A stretch of DNA of 43,199 nt. Origin: a virus. Where the stretch lies: IMG/VR virus record IMGVR_UViG_3300024518_004174, positions 1 to 43,199 of that record; one strand, written 5' to 3'. This document shows, in pieces, positions 5,953-13,087 of this stretch. The position numbers and the translations under genes were made by a program. Every line of letters begins with the position of its first letter. Position 1 is the stretch's first letter. The notes under the pieces were generated by a model. The model worked only from the letters and a program-made list of their open reading frames with translations. It did not search any database and had not been told where the DNA came from.

Positions 5953-6235
5953 CGCAGCGATCTTAAATGGTTTTGTTTTTGTGGCCCTGCATTGTTTTGG
6001 GGAGGCGTGTCCGGGGTTGGAGGAGCACGTGTGGACGGAGCGAATTTTTCCGACCGAGGAGGTCTGTCAGGAGGCCGCCGTGGCCGCCATCAAGGGCTTC
6101 CGCCGGTACTACACCCATAGGCTGGGCCATCCGCCAGACGTCCTCCAGGGGCAATGCTGGACCATCGAGAAGTGGAACACCAAGCACCCCGAGTTCCGCT
6201 TCCCTGAACCCTCCTCAGAGCACCCGCGTCCATGA
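5942..6235 (+). CDS. Small exported cysteine protein (97 aa)
   Basis: Third member of the layout at 164-418 and 5384-5644. A hydrophobic start (ILNGFVFVALHCFGEAC) precedes ERIFPTEEVCQEAAVAAIKGF, a histidine- and tyrosine-rich middle and LQGQCWTIEKW. The 'FPTEEVCQEAA' helix with a distant cysteine recalls small secreted phage or proteobacterial proteins with one or two disulfides. It lies inside an operon and overlaps the nuclease gene by four bases. Export and disulfides are inferences. Confidence 0.55.
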   Translation: MSGSAAILNGFVFVALHCFGEACPGLEEHVWTERIFPTEEVCQEAAVAAIKGFRRYYTHRLGHPPDVLQGQCWTIEKWNTKHPEFRFPEPSSEHPRP

Positions 6236-7299
6236 GCGCCGAGCAACGCTCGGCCTGGCGCCTCTACGACAACAGCCGCCTCGAGGACTACCGCAAGTGC
6301 GAGCGAATGTTCTATTGGCGCCACGTGCGTGACCTTCGCCATGAACTGACCGGCCTCGAGCTTGTCTTCGGGCAAGCTTGGCACTCTGCGATGGACACCG
6401 TGTGGGCGGCCTGTTGCCGTGTGCGTGGCACCGCGCCGATCATCACCAAGCTCGAAGATGCTCCCGCGATCGTCCAAGAAGCCATGAAAGCCTTCCGCAC
6501 CATATGGTGCGAAGAGCACAACCTCCCCGACGAAGATGATCAAAGCACCCTTAACAGCAAGGGTCGCCCACCTGCACGAAGTGCAATCGTCGCACGCGCG
6601 ATGCTCCATCATTACATCATCGAACGGCTGCCCTTTATGGCCAACTTTGATCTCCTTGAGGTCGAACTACCATTTGCTGTCCCCCTGTCGGCAGAGCCGA
6701 CAGACGACAATCTTCTCTACGTGGGCAAAATCGACAAAGTAGTCCGCAACGTCGAAGGCCAAGTCTTCGGCATTGAACACAAGTCAACTGGCTGGTACGA
6801 CGCCCAGCGCACGTTCCGCGCCCTATGGGAAGACGGCTTTAATCCTAACAGTCAAATCGAGGGCTACTTCCATGCCCTTCGAATGCTCTACGGCGATAGC
6901 TTCCATTCAATCACCGTCGATGGTGCTCTAGTTCACCAAGGCCACGTTACCAAGCCGGAGCAGTTCCAGACTGCTTTCACTCTGCTCCCGATGCGCCGTA
7001 TACCAGTCCAACTAGAAGCTTGGCGGTGGGAAACTCACCGCCGGATCAATTACCTTGAAGCTGACAAGGAAGCTCTAGCTCAATGTCATGACAGCGAAGC
7101 TGTTATGAAGGCGTTTCCTAAAAAAACCGAAGCCTGCACGCTCTATTTTCGCAAATGCCCCTACATGGACCTTTGTCGAACGGTTGCTAATCCTTTGAGG
7201 CTCCCTGATGATCCACCACCGGCTGGCTACTGCAAGGAGCATTGGAGCCCAATTGAGCCTCTCCATTTGGGTAAATTAGGAATAAGTGAGGAACAGTAA
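6232..7299 (+). CDS. PD-(D/E)XK exonuclease with probable Fe-S cluster (RecB/Cas4-like)
   Basis: Residues 163-186 (YVGKIDKVV...FGIEHKST) hold the nuclease core: Asp168, Glu182 and Lys184, followed by the QxxxY-type motif at Gln208-Tyr212. Cys23 (YRKCERMFYWRH) together with Cys302, Cys309 and Cys315 (CPYMDLC) is arranged as in RecB/AddB/Cas4 nucleases that bind a 4Fe-4S cluster. It probably resects DNA ends for recombination, working with the Sak4-like ATPase and SSB-like protein downstream. At 355 aa it is a full-length single-domain enzyme. A perfect hairpin (6238-6254) sits just after the start codon and could affect initiation. Confidence 0.8.
   Translation: MSAEQRSAWRLYDNSRLEDYRKCERMFYWRHVRDLRHELTGLELVFGQAWHSAMDTVWAACCRVRGTAPIITKLEDAPAIVQEAMKAFRTIWCEEHNLPDEDDQSTLNSKGRPPARSAIVARAMLHHYIIERLPFMANFDLLEVELPFAVPLSAEPTDDNLLYVGKIDKVVRNVEGQVFGIEHKSTGWYDAQRTFRALWEDGFNPNSQIEGYFHALRMLYGDSFHSITVDGALVHQGHVTKPEQFQTAFTLLPMRRIPVQLEAWRWETHRRINYLEADKEALAQCHDSEAVMKAFPKKTEACTLYFRKCPYMDLCRTVANPLRLPDDPPPAGYCKEHWSPIEPLHLGKLGISEEQ
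6238..6254. repeat. GC-rich triloop hairpin at a gene start
   Basis: GCCGAGC-AAC-GCTCGGC is a perfect seven-bp inverted repeat beginning six bases after the A of the nuclease start codon, inside the likely ribosome footprint. Confidence 0.6.
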
Positions 7300-7300
7300 A

Positions 7301-7519
7301 ATGCACCCTATAAGCGCGCGGCGCCTCCGCGAATGGTTAGTCCAAAATGTAGAATTCATAGAGCATACAAAGTTCCTTAAGGATGAAGGACGTGTAATTT
7401 TGAGGGAGCAGAAAAGAGTGTATCTACAAGTACAAAGGGCCTTGGAAAGGGGAGCCTTTAACTTTGTCGAACAGCTTGATGACATCGATGTCGCAAAGGA
7501 AAGAGCAGATGACCACTAG
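7301..7519 (+). CDS. Hypothetical helical protein (72 aa)
   Basis: No family recognised. It is predicted to be nearly all helical (LREWLVQNVEFIEHTKFLKDE and RVYLQVQRALERGAFNFVEQL) with no membrane segment. The ATG at 7301 has GAGGAA eight bases upstream and is preferred over an in-frame GTG at 7286 inside the nuclease gene. It overlaps the next gene by 11 bases. Confidence 0.6.
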   Translation: MHPISARRLREWLVQNVEFIEHTKFLKDEGRVILREQKRVYLQVQRALERGAFNFVEQLDDIDVAKERADDH

Positions 7520-7712
7520 CCCCCGCTACCACCTTCGAGCCCATTCCGTCGACAGCGAAGGCAACAAGACCAACGGCGAACACCTTTATCCCTCACTATC
7601 AGCTCTTCGCAATGAGATCTTGTCCCTTCTAATGTCCATCGAGAAGGACCCCACACTAAAGGACCACGTGGTCGTTCTCACGATCGACGGTGCCAAGAAG
7701 GAACAACCCTAA
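7509..7712 (+). CDS. Hypothetical protein (67 aa)
   Basis: No family recognised. The reading is strand, turn, helix, strand: YHLRAHSVDSEGNKTNG, SLSALRNEILSLLMSIEK, HVVVLTIDGAKK. This simple alpha/beta fold is common among phage accessory proteins. The ATG at 7509 follows AAGGAAAGAGC inside the previous gene. Its TAA overlaps the following ATG (TAATG). Confidence 0.55.
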   Translation: MTTSPRYHLRAHSVDSEGNKTNGEHLYPSLSALRNEILSLLMSIEKDPTLKDHVVVLTIDGAKKEQP

Positions 7713-7816
7713 TGACCACCACCCTAGCAGCAACCTTCATCATTGTCGGAGCAGTCCTAATATTCGTCGGTTGGGCACTCTCGATTAGAGATAGGAATAA
7801 TGAAAACAAAAAGTAA
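7712..7816 (+). CDS. Tiny single-pass membrane protein (34 aa)
   Basis: MTTTLAATFIIVGAVLIFVG begins a hydrophobic helix, followed by a charged tail (SIRDRNNENKK) that should stay in the cytoplasm. It fits between two genes, starting on the stop of the first (TAATG) and overlapping the second by 17 bases, which supports real translation. Function unknown. Confidence 0.5.
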   Translation: MTTTLAATFIIVGAVLIFVGWALSIRDRNNENKK

Positions 7817-8147
7817 ACAACTAGCTGTCCTTCTCCTCCCTGTTCGCACAGGGGACAAGGAGCTGGAGAAGGAACAGGTAGAGGTCGCAAACGCTGCTGC
7901 TGAACTCCTCATGCGTGGTGGCCTCCGGGCGATGTCTATAATGGCCACGAGCGATCAACTTGCGGCCATGAGCCCGCTCATTGAGAGCGATTGGGTCTAC
8001 TATCATGATCCTTTCCTCGACCGCGCGGACGTCATCTACATCCTGTGCCTGCCCGGCTGGGAAGATGATGAACTATGCAAGCGCGCGCTCGCCTATGGCG
8101 AAGGGCACAAGAAACCGATCGTCCTTATAAGTGTGGAGAATTTGTAA
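7800..8147 (+). CDS. DUF1937/nucleoside deoxyribosyltransferase-like protein (115 aa)
   Basis: The C-terminal half has RADVIYILCLPGWEDDELCKRALAYG, then KKPIVLI. That is the pattern of DUF1937/DUF4406 proteins: a beta strand, LPGWE, an acidic helix with A-x-A-x-G, and gKP. These are related in fold to nucleoside 2-deoxyribosyltransferases. Substrate unknown, possibly a nucleotide or its breakdown product. An N-terminal strand (QLAVLLLPV) and a helix precede it. It overlaps both neighbours. Confidence 0.6.
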   Translation: MKTKSKQLAVLLLPVRTGDKELEKEQVEVANAAAELLMRGGLRAMSIMATSDQLAAMSPLIESDWVYYHDPFLDRADVIYILCLPGWEDDELCKRALAYGEGHKKPIVLISVENL

Positions 8148-8353
8148 TGTCCACGAGTTATGATTTCACCGATGAGCACCTAGACCTTGACGGAAGCACT
8201 AAACATCGCAGCTCACTCCATGCAAATATAAGAGCAAATAATATTACAATAGGAATTACTAACTCATGCGGTAAGGAAGTTAAATATTGTCAGTTTGTGT
8301 TAGTAGGGGAAAAATTAGAGACCTTTGTTAGAGCAATTAAGGGGACCTTGTAA
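8147..8353 (+). CDS. Small paralogous protein, copy 1 (68 aa)
   Basis: Beta strands ITIGITNSCGKEVKYCQFVL are followed by a helix (LETFVRAIKGTL). The next gene has the same plan with the same spacing (TIALSLLNEDESG..., then YDIFIQAIKEH), and 8584-8754 is a third, looser version. This suggests tandem duplication of a strand-strand-helix domain. Start on the stop of the upstream gene (TAATG). AT-rich relative to neighbours. Function unknown. Confidence 0.55.
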   Translation: MSTSYDFTDEHLDLDGSTKHRSSLHANIRANNITIGITNSCGKEVKYCQFVLVGEKLETFVRAIKGTL

Positions 8354-8568
8354 TGTCTGACGTCTTTCTACAAAAGCGCGGCGCCCTAGTGCGCGGTGGG
8401 TCAATGAAACAAGATGAAAGCCTAATAATGACCTTCAATGGCTCGACAATTGCACTCTCTCTACTTAACGAAGACGAGAGCGGCCAACGATACACACAGA
8501 TGCTCCTAAGTGGAGATAACTACGATATCTTTATTCAAGCAATTAAGGAGCATACTAGAGATGCCTGA
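8353..8568 (+). CDS. Small paralogous protein, copy 2 (71 aa)
   Basis: A second copy of the strand-strand-helix protein: SLIMTFNGSTIALSLL, RYTQMLLSG, then NYDIFIQAIKEHT. The best match to copy 1 is over the last helix (F-x-x-AIK). It starts on the stop codon of copy 1 (TAATG). No catalytic residues are evident. It may bind another protein or act as a small inhibitor; this is not shown by the sequence. Confidence 0.55.
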   Translation: MSDVFLQKRGALVRGGSMKQDESLIMTFNGSTIALSLLNEDESGQRYTQMLLSGDNYDIFIQAIKEHTRDA

Positions 8569-8583
8569 ACAAGAGGTCATGAT

Positions 8584-8754
8584 ATGAAAAATGTAACAGT
8601 GAGTATTCGTAATTGGCCTTCTATAAGTCTGGATACTCACTACGGAGGGGAGTGGATGGAAATAAAAATCCCGATCGGGAAGATGCAGGAATGGATTACT
8701 TCTCTCCAAGAGGGCCTAGATGCTGCTTGGAAACGCGGGGTAGAGGGGAAATAA
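8584..8754 (+). CDS. Small protein, possible third copy (56 aa)
   Basis: It reads VTVSIRNWPSISLDTHYGGEW, MEIKIPIGK, then the helix MQEWITSLQEGLDAAW. The order of elements and the central 'I-x-I ... S' strands agree loosely with the two preceding genes. It sits immediately before the Sak4-like ATPase (one base between stop and ATG), so it belongs to the same transcript. The ribosome site AAGAGGT lies nine bases upstream. Function unknown. Confidence 0.5.
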   Translation: MKNVTVSIRNWPSISLDTHYGGEWMEIKIPIGKMQEWITSLQEGLDAAWKRGVEGK

Positions 8755-8755
8755 A

Positions 8756-9580
8756 ATGCCCAAAAGATCAATCCTAGCAATCGGTGGTCCAGGCAGTGGG
8801 AAGACAACGCAGTTGCGCACCTTCCCCGGTCGCAAGTTCGTCTATCAGTTCGATCCGATGACACTAGCGGCCCTTGGGGACGTCGAGTTCGAACACGCAG
8901 CTTTCGTTCCAAGCGCCGAGGAACTAGACATCTCCGTAAAGACCCTTAAAACTGGCGTCGGAGACAAGAGCATCAGGAAGCTTGAACCTACGGCCTACTT
9001 GCGCTTCCAGGACGACCTCTACGAGCGCCTCGCACGCAATTTCTTCGATGACTTCCCCGTCGTCATGCTCGACAGCCTAACAACCTTTCAGATGATCGTC
9101 ATGGATCGAGTGATGCACTTGAGCGGTCGCCTAGGAAAACAGCCTGAGCAAGCCGACTGGTCCGCACAAATCGCCAACGTAACAAGCGCGATCAGGATCC
9201 TCAGCGATCTCCCTTGTCAATACCTCTACCTGACCGCTCATCACCAGTACACACAAGATACAACCACCAAGCGCTTGTACAATAAACCCGAAATGACTGG
9301 CAAGCTACGTCTCTATATTCCTAGCATGGTAAGTGACATCTTCGCCCTCTCATGTGCCAGCTCGGCACATGAAGAAAAATTCATTATGCAAACCCGTCCC
9401 TCCCGTGAAAACCCAATCGTTCGAACAACAATGAGAGGACTAGAATATGAAGAGGACATTACCATTCTGGACTGGAACAAGCCCACCGACTACGGCCTCG
9501 GGCGATTATTCGAAAAAGGACCAAGAACTCGCCCAAAAGCTCCCCCTACTCTCACCGGACGTGCTTCCCTTCGCTCTTGA
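8756..9580 (+). CDS. Sak4-like RecA-fold ATPase (single-strand annealing)
   Basis: The Walker A motif is GGPGSGKTT (10-18, Lys16) and the Walker B motif FPVVMLDSLTT (Asp106). YLYLTAHHQYTQD follows as the sensor-like strand. This is the AAA_24/Sak4 pattern of phage recombinases that anneal single strands together with SSB. The SSB-like gene just downstream and the nuclease upstream support that role. The C-terminal ~20 residues (GPRTRPKAPPTLTGRASLRS) look unlike protein from a conserved family. Skipping one base at the A5 run (9510-9514) would instead join the reading to the next ORF. Confidence 0.75.
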   Translation: MPKRSILAIGGPGSGKTTQLRTFPGRKFVYQFDPMTLAALGDVEFEHAAFVPSAEELDISVKTLKTGVGDKSIRKLEPTAYLRFQDDLYERLARNFFDDFPVVMLDSLTTFQMIVMDRVMHLSGRLGKQPEQADWSAQIANVTSAIRILSDLPCQYLYLTAHHQYTQDTTTKRLYNKPEMTGKLRLYIPSMVSDIFALSCASSAHEEKFIMQTRPSRENPIVRTTMRGLEYEEDITILDWNKPTDYGLGRLFEKGPRTRPKAPPTLTGRASLRS

Positions 9581-9683
9581 CCACATTCGCTCGATCGAGG
9601 ACCTAGCGCAAGCTGAACTTCGCTTTGAATGCACTGAGCAAGCACTCAACCTCGCCACCTGCAATCTAAAAAGGAACCACTAA
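9447..9683 (+). CDS. ORF continuing the Sak4-like gene in another frame
   Basis: From about 9510 this frame reads KDQELAQKLPLLSPDVLPF, then DHIRSIEDLAQAELRFE, which looks like real helical protein, while the overlapping Sak4 frame becomes low in quality. There is no good start at that point; the ATG at 9447 lies deep in the ATPase gene. With four instead of five A's at 9510-9514, the ATPase would run LFEKDQELAQ and end at 9683. It is therefore probably the true C-terminus of the ATPase, separated by an indel or a +1 frameshift. Confidence 0.45.
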   Translation: MKRTLPFWTGTSPPTTASGDYSKKDQELAQKLPLLSPDVLPFALDHIRSIEDLAQAELRFECTEQALNLATCNLKRNH

Positions 9684-10103
9684 ATGCCCTTCATTGAACA
9701 AGCCGTCGGAGATGCGCAGGAGCAAGAGACCGTCCCTGCTGGACGTTATCAGCTCCGTGTAGATGCCGCTGACCCGCATGAGAAGGAAGAGACTGGTTCA
9801 CAGTCGATCCGAGCGCGGATCTCAGTACTTAACTCTCCTCCTGGTATCATTCCCAGTGCAATCTTTCACTTCGTTCCCCTCGTGACTGGTAACGAAGTAG
9901 ATGAAGAAAAAAGACAAAACAAACTCCGCTTCCAAGCTCGTTTCCTCTACTGGTTTGGCATTCCTCACGACGAGAATGGCTTCAACGACGAAGACTTCCT
10001 TGGCGCGGAGAGCATTCAAGATCTCGCTGTGACCGAGGAGCCGTACAACGGAGAAATGCGAAACAGCATCAACCTTCCGCCTGTTCCTAAGAACGCTCGC
10101 TAA
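9684..10103 (+). CDS. Putative single-stranded DNA-binding protein
   Basis: A 139-aa protein with GRYQLRVDAADPHEKEETGSQ, IRARISVLNSP, LRFQARFLYWFGIP, and a closing NLPPVPKNAR. It resembles the small OB-fold, DUF669-like SSBs found beside Sak4 in phages. The acidic stretch typical of SSB tails is only partly present. It starts directly after the preceding stop. A strong terminator 19 bases past its stop closes this recombination unit. Confidence 0.55.
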   Translation: MPFIEQAVGDAQEQETVPAGRYQLRVDAADPHEKEETGSQSIRARISVLNSPPGIIPSAIFHFVPLVTGNEVDEEKRQNKLRFQARFLYWFGIPHDENGFNDEDFLGAESIQDLAVTEEPYNGEMRNSINLPPVPKNAR

Positions 10104-10121
10104 GGGCGTCTCGGCGCCCTA

Positions 10122-10169
10122 GTCCTGGTCTAGTACCCCTTTCCTCCCTACTAGACCAGGACGCTTTTT
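10122..10169 (+). terminator. Rho-independent terminator
   Basis: A perfect 14-bp stem (10122-10135 with 10149-10162; one arm GTCCTGGTCTAGTA) closes a 13-base loop and is followed by GCTTTTT. It lies between the SSB-like gene and a TTG-started gene, dividing the replication region into two transcription units or reducing read-through. Confidence 0.9.
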
Positions 10170-10185
10170 CAAGAAAGGACCCCTA

Positions 10186-10422
10186 TTGGCAACCTACGAC
10201 GGACGAGCTGACGCCGTAATCACCTTCCGCATATCGCGCCCCTTGAAGGCCCGTTGGGACCATGCTTTCCCATGGGGAACAAAGGCCCGCATCCTTATGC
10301 AGCTTATCGATCTTGTCACAACAGCAGTCGAAAAGGACGGCTCTCCAATGATCGGAGCCCTCCTTAGTGGAGACTTCCAACTAACTTATCTAAAAGGCGG
10401 AAAATCATGGGAGAAGAAGTAA
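10186..10422 (+). CDS. Ribbon-helix-helix-like small protein (78 aa)
   Basis: The start is TTG at 10186, chosen because AAAGGACC lies directly upstream at good spacing. ADAVITFRISRPLKARWDH forms the strand and first helix, and GTKARILMQLIDLVTTAVE the second helix. This matches the general plan of phage ribbon-helix-helix DNA-binding proteins, with an F-x-x-x-x-x-x-x-R-W signature seen in some. It follows a terminator and heads the polymerase unit, so it could be its regulator; this is inference. Confidence 0.5.
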   Translation: MATYDGRADAVITFRISRPLKARWDHAFPWGTKARILMQLIDLVTTAVEKDGSPMIGALLSGDFQLTYLKGGKSWEKK

Positions 10423-10658
10423 ATCTTACTGCGTTCGCGCGGGATGTCCTAGAACTGACCGGGGATATATGCGAGATAGATACTTGCGATATCCAAGATC
10501 TAGCAATCAAGCATGGTCTCCTTTATGGACGGCCTCTTACAAATGAAGAGGTAGGTCTTGACCGCTTTCAAGACTCTGACCTAACCGCAGGTGATATTAT
10601 CGCACTCCCCACAGAAGCCTTTCAAGCACTTATTGATGGGGCAGAAAACTCCAAATGA
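10407..10658 (+). CDS. Hypothetical protein (83 aa)
   Basis: No family recognised with confidence. It has a helical N-terminus (VNLTAFARDVLELTGDICEID), then ALKHGLLYGR-like and 'DFQDSDLTAGDIIALPTEAFQAL' segments, which suggest a compact acidic domain. The two cysteines in ICEIDTCDI are close but do not form an obvious metal site. It overlaps the previous gene by 16 bases and the next by four, as expected in an operon. Confidence 0.55.
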   Translation: MGEEVNLTAFARDVLELTGDICEIDTCDIQDLAIKHGLLYGRPLTNEEVGLDRFQDSDLTAGDIIALPTEAFQALIDGAENSK

Positions 10659-10882
10659 CCCAGCGCCTTGAGGACATATTTCCAAATTTCCTTCAACTAG
10701 CGCCCCAGCAGGCGCTAGCACATGTATGCGCCATCCGAGAAGATCGCCAACGAAGCAAAGTCGCCCAGCGCTCGGATGTTCGCAAGAAGCGCGCCCTTGA
10801 AGTTAACTACCTGGATAAACTTATCAAAGATCTAACCCCTGAAGAACACACGACGTTCCTCAAAGAAATAGGACCTCAGTGA
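10655..10882 (+). CDS. Hypothetical helical protein (75 aa)
   Basis: No family recognised. It is predicted to be helical throughout: FPNFLQLAPQQALAHVCAIR, then a basic stretch (DRQRSKVAQRSDVRKKR) and a C-terminal helix (YLDKLIKDLTPEEHTTFLKE). The basic middle could contact nucleic acid. It starts by four-base overlap (ATGA) and its TGA overlaps the next ATG. Confidence 0.55.
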   Translation: MTQRLEDIFPNFLQLAPQQALAHVCAIREDRQRSKVAQRSDVRKKRALEVNYLDKLIKDLTPEEHTTFLKEIGPQ

Positions 10883-11280
10883 TGACCCGAGAACAGCTAC
10901 TTCGTGAGGCCATAGCGGTTAGTAAAGATCGCGCCAAGAGCCATGGAGCCTTTGATGAGGGAATGGAGAAGTTCGCAGAGTTTCTTACTGCCTACTTTAG
11001 AGATCGTAAAGGGATTTGCTTTGGCCCGTCCGAGGCTGCTGTCATTTGTATGCTTTTGAAAATCTCCCGCCTCGCGAATAGCGATCACTCGACCCCAGAC
11101 ACCTGGATCGACCTCGCCAACTACGCCGCCCAAGCTGGCCACTTAGCAATAACTATCCCCTCCTCATCAATAGCCGAAGAGCTGGATAAACTCTACGAAA
11201 CGAGCTGGGAAGAGGCAATAGGTAGTGTATCAACTATAACTCTGCCTGGAGCAACAGACGAGCCGAAGAATGCAGACTAG
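10882..11280 (+). CDS. DUF6378-like protein (132 aa)
   Basis: The order is TREQLLREAIAVSKDRAKSHG, an acidic helix, EAAVICMLLKISRLANS, then DTWIDLANYAAQAGHLAI. This is the pattern of the phage DUF6378 family, whose all-helical fold is thought to be related to MazG-like nucleotide pyrophosphohydrolases; that link is family knowledge of moderate strength. A dNTP-pool role would suit its place directly before the UDG-polymerase gene. The ATG at 10882 overlaps the upstream stop; a GTG three bases earlier is an alternative. It overlaps the next gene by 11 bases. Confidence 0.6.
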   Translation: MTREQLLREAIAVSKDRAKSHGAFDEGMEKFAEFLTAYFRDRKGICFGPSEAAVICMLLKISRLANSDHSTPDTWIDLANYAAQAGHLAITIPSSSIAEELDKLYETSWEEAIGSVSTITLPGATDEPKNAD

Positions 11281-12886
11281 TCCATGGTCTGAAGGCGATC
11301 CAGCGAAGGCTAAATTGTGCCTCATTGGTGAAGCTCCTGCGCGACAGGAAATGCGCCAAGGTCGACCATTCGTTGGCCCCGCAGGACAAGTTCTCAATGA
11401 ATGCCTAGCAGCCGCTGGCGTCTTGCGGCAGGAAGTGTATATAACGAATGTCTTTAAGACGCCGATCGCGTCGGGGACAAAACACGTCAAACCAAATGGA
11501 TGGACCTCTGAGGAGTTCCAAGTCGCCCGCTCTGATCTCTTGGAACGACTACGAGAGGTAGTCGCTCCCATCCTGGTCCCCATGGGCACAGTTGCTCTCC
11601 GTGCGCTATCCCCACAGACGGCCATTACTAAGTGGCGCGGATCGCCTATCTCAGACTGGAGTGTGCCGGGAAAGTTCACTATTCCAACCATTCATCCTGC
11701 TGCCGTCCTCAGAGGAGCCTTCATCTGGCGATACCTGATCATTGCCGATCTCAAGAAAGCCAAACGGTTCGCCCTCTCGAGCGAACACCGCGCGCCAGAG
11801 AGAACACTCTTCATAAATCCATCCTTCAAAGAAGTCATGCGTTTTCTCCACGTTCCACAGCCTAATATAAAACAAACAGTAGGCATCGATATCGAGACAA
11901 GTCGACATCAAGTTAGTTCAATTGCCTTCGCTCCACGTCCGAACTTAGCAATGTGTATACCGTTCATTCAGCTGGGTGGCGGGCTTTGTTGGTCAGTGGA
12001 GGAAGAGCAGCAACTATGGCATGCAATTGCAAGCATTTTAAAAAATCCGGCGATCGAAAAAATAGGACAAAACTTCTCCTTCGACATGTCCTTCCTCCTG
12101 CAACAGAACAAGATCCACACTGTCGGCCCCGTGCAAGACACAATGATCGCGCATCACATTCTTTATCCTGACTTTCCCAAGGGCCTCGATCTATTAACCA
12201 GCCTACACACAGACGAACCTTATTACAAAGCTGATGGCAAAATCTGGAACCGCCTAGGAGAACTCGACCAACATGGACTAGATAACTTCTGGCAATACAA
12301 CGCAAAAGATGCAGCTTGTACGCTGGAGATCTGGAACATTATGGAAAAGGAACTCCATGAGGAAGGCTATTGGGACCAGTACCGGCGCACGATGGACCTG
12401 CTTCCGGTCCTCATGTACATGGGACTAAGGGGAATGAAGGTCGACGTCGCTGCACTTGAGCAAACAAAGAAGGACATCCGCGCGAAGATCGAGGATGCCG
12501 AGCAGCGATTGATCGACGCAAGCGACCATCCCTTCAACCCACAGTCCCCGAAGCAATGCCAACAGTACTTCTACGAACATAAAGGCTACCACAAATACAC
12601 AAACCGTTCTACAGGTAAGGTTACCACCGATGACAAAGCAATGGCCTCGATCGCGAAGCGCTACAACGACCCTGTCGCGAGAATTGTTCAGGAAATTCGT
12701 TCCCTTCGGAAGTTCGAAGGAACTTATCTTGAGGCTGGGTACGACAACGACGAGCGACTGCGGTGTTCTTACAATCCTCGTGGGACGCGTAGCGGTCGTC
12801 TGTCCTCCTCCCAGACGATCTTTGGAACTGGACTAAATTTCCAAAACCTCCATCCAGAATTCAAGCACTTTCTTGTCGCCGACTAG
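11270..12886 (+). CDS. Uracil-DNA glycosylase fused to exonuclease and N-terminal part of family A DNA polymerase
   Basis: Residues 16-165 are a family 4-like uracil-DNA glycosylase (GEAPARQE at 20-27, GRPFVGPAG at 31-39, HPAAVLR at 142-148). Residues 203-350 are a 3'-5' exonuclease with all three motifs: DIE (207-209), N268...FD (271-272) and YNAKDA (343-348, Asp347). Then come the polymerase thumb and fingers entry, with SGRLSSSQ and GTGLNFQNLHPEFKHFLVAD as the last residues. The ORF stops here, just before motif A. Family members normally continue with a PG turn and the motif A strand; that part is at 14557-15474. UDG may exclude or repair uracil during synthesis. It should work only with the second half. 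Confidence 0.85.
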   Translation: MQTSPWSEGDPAKAKLCLIGEAPARQEMRQGRPFVGPAGQVLNECLAAAGVLRQEVYITNVFKTPIASGTKHVKPNGWTSEEFQVARSDLLERLREVVAPILVPMGTVALRALSPQTAITKWRGSPISDWSVPGKFTIPTIHPAAVLRGAFIWRYLIIADLKKAKRFALSSEHRAPERTLFINPSFKEVMRFLHVPQPNIKQTVGIDIETSRHQVSSIAFAPRPNLAMCIPFIQLGGGLCWSVEEEQQLWHAIASILKNPAIEKIGQNFSFDMSFLLQQNKIHTVGPVQDTMIAHHILYPDFPKGLDLLTSLHTDEPYYKADGKIWNRLGELDQHGLDNFWQYNAKDAACTLEIWNIMEKELHEEGYWDQYRRTMDLLPVLMYMGLRGMKVDVAALEQTKKDIRAKIEDAEQRLIDASDHPFNPQSPKQCQQYFYEHKGYHKYTNRSTGKVTTDDKAMASIAKRYNDPVARIVQEIRSLRKFEGTYLEAGYDNDERLRCSYNPRGTRSGRLSSSQTIFGTGLNFQNLHPEFKHFLVAD

Positions 12887-12901
12887 CAAGGAACCCAAAC
12901 A

Positions 12902-13087
12902 ATGGCCCTCTATGAAGTCCTGATCAATCAAGACTACACAAAAGAAACCGTCTACTCTGTTGAGACTGGAGATATGATCTCTGCACTATCGATGGCGCTT
13001 GAGGAATATAAGGTCGAAGGTGACACAACAGAACCAACACAAGTTCGCGTCCGGCTACTTGAAGGCAAGTTCTTGAGGAGGCAGTAG
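12902..13087 (+). CDS. Hypothetical protein (61 aa)
   Basis: No family recognised. It starts after CAAGGAACC, 15 bases past the polymerase half. It reads strand (ALYEVLINQDYTKETVYSV), helix (DMISALSMALEEY), strand (TQVRVRLLEGKFL), like a small alpha/beta domain. It is the first of six genes lying between the two polymerase halves. Its TAG overlaps the GTG start of the next gene by one base. Confidence 0.55.
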   Translation: MALYEVLINQDYTKETVYSVETGDMISALSMALEEYKVEGDTTEPTQVRVRLLEGKFLRRQ

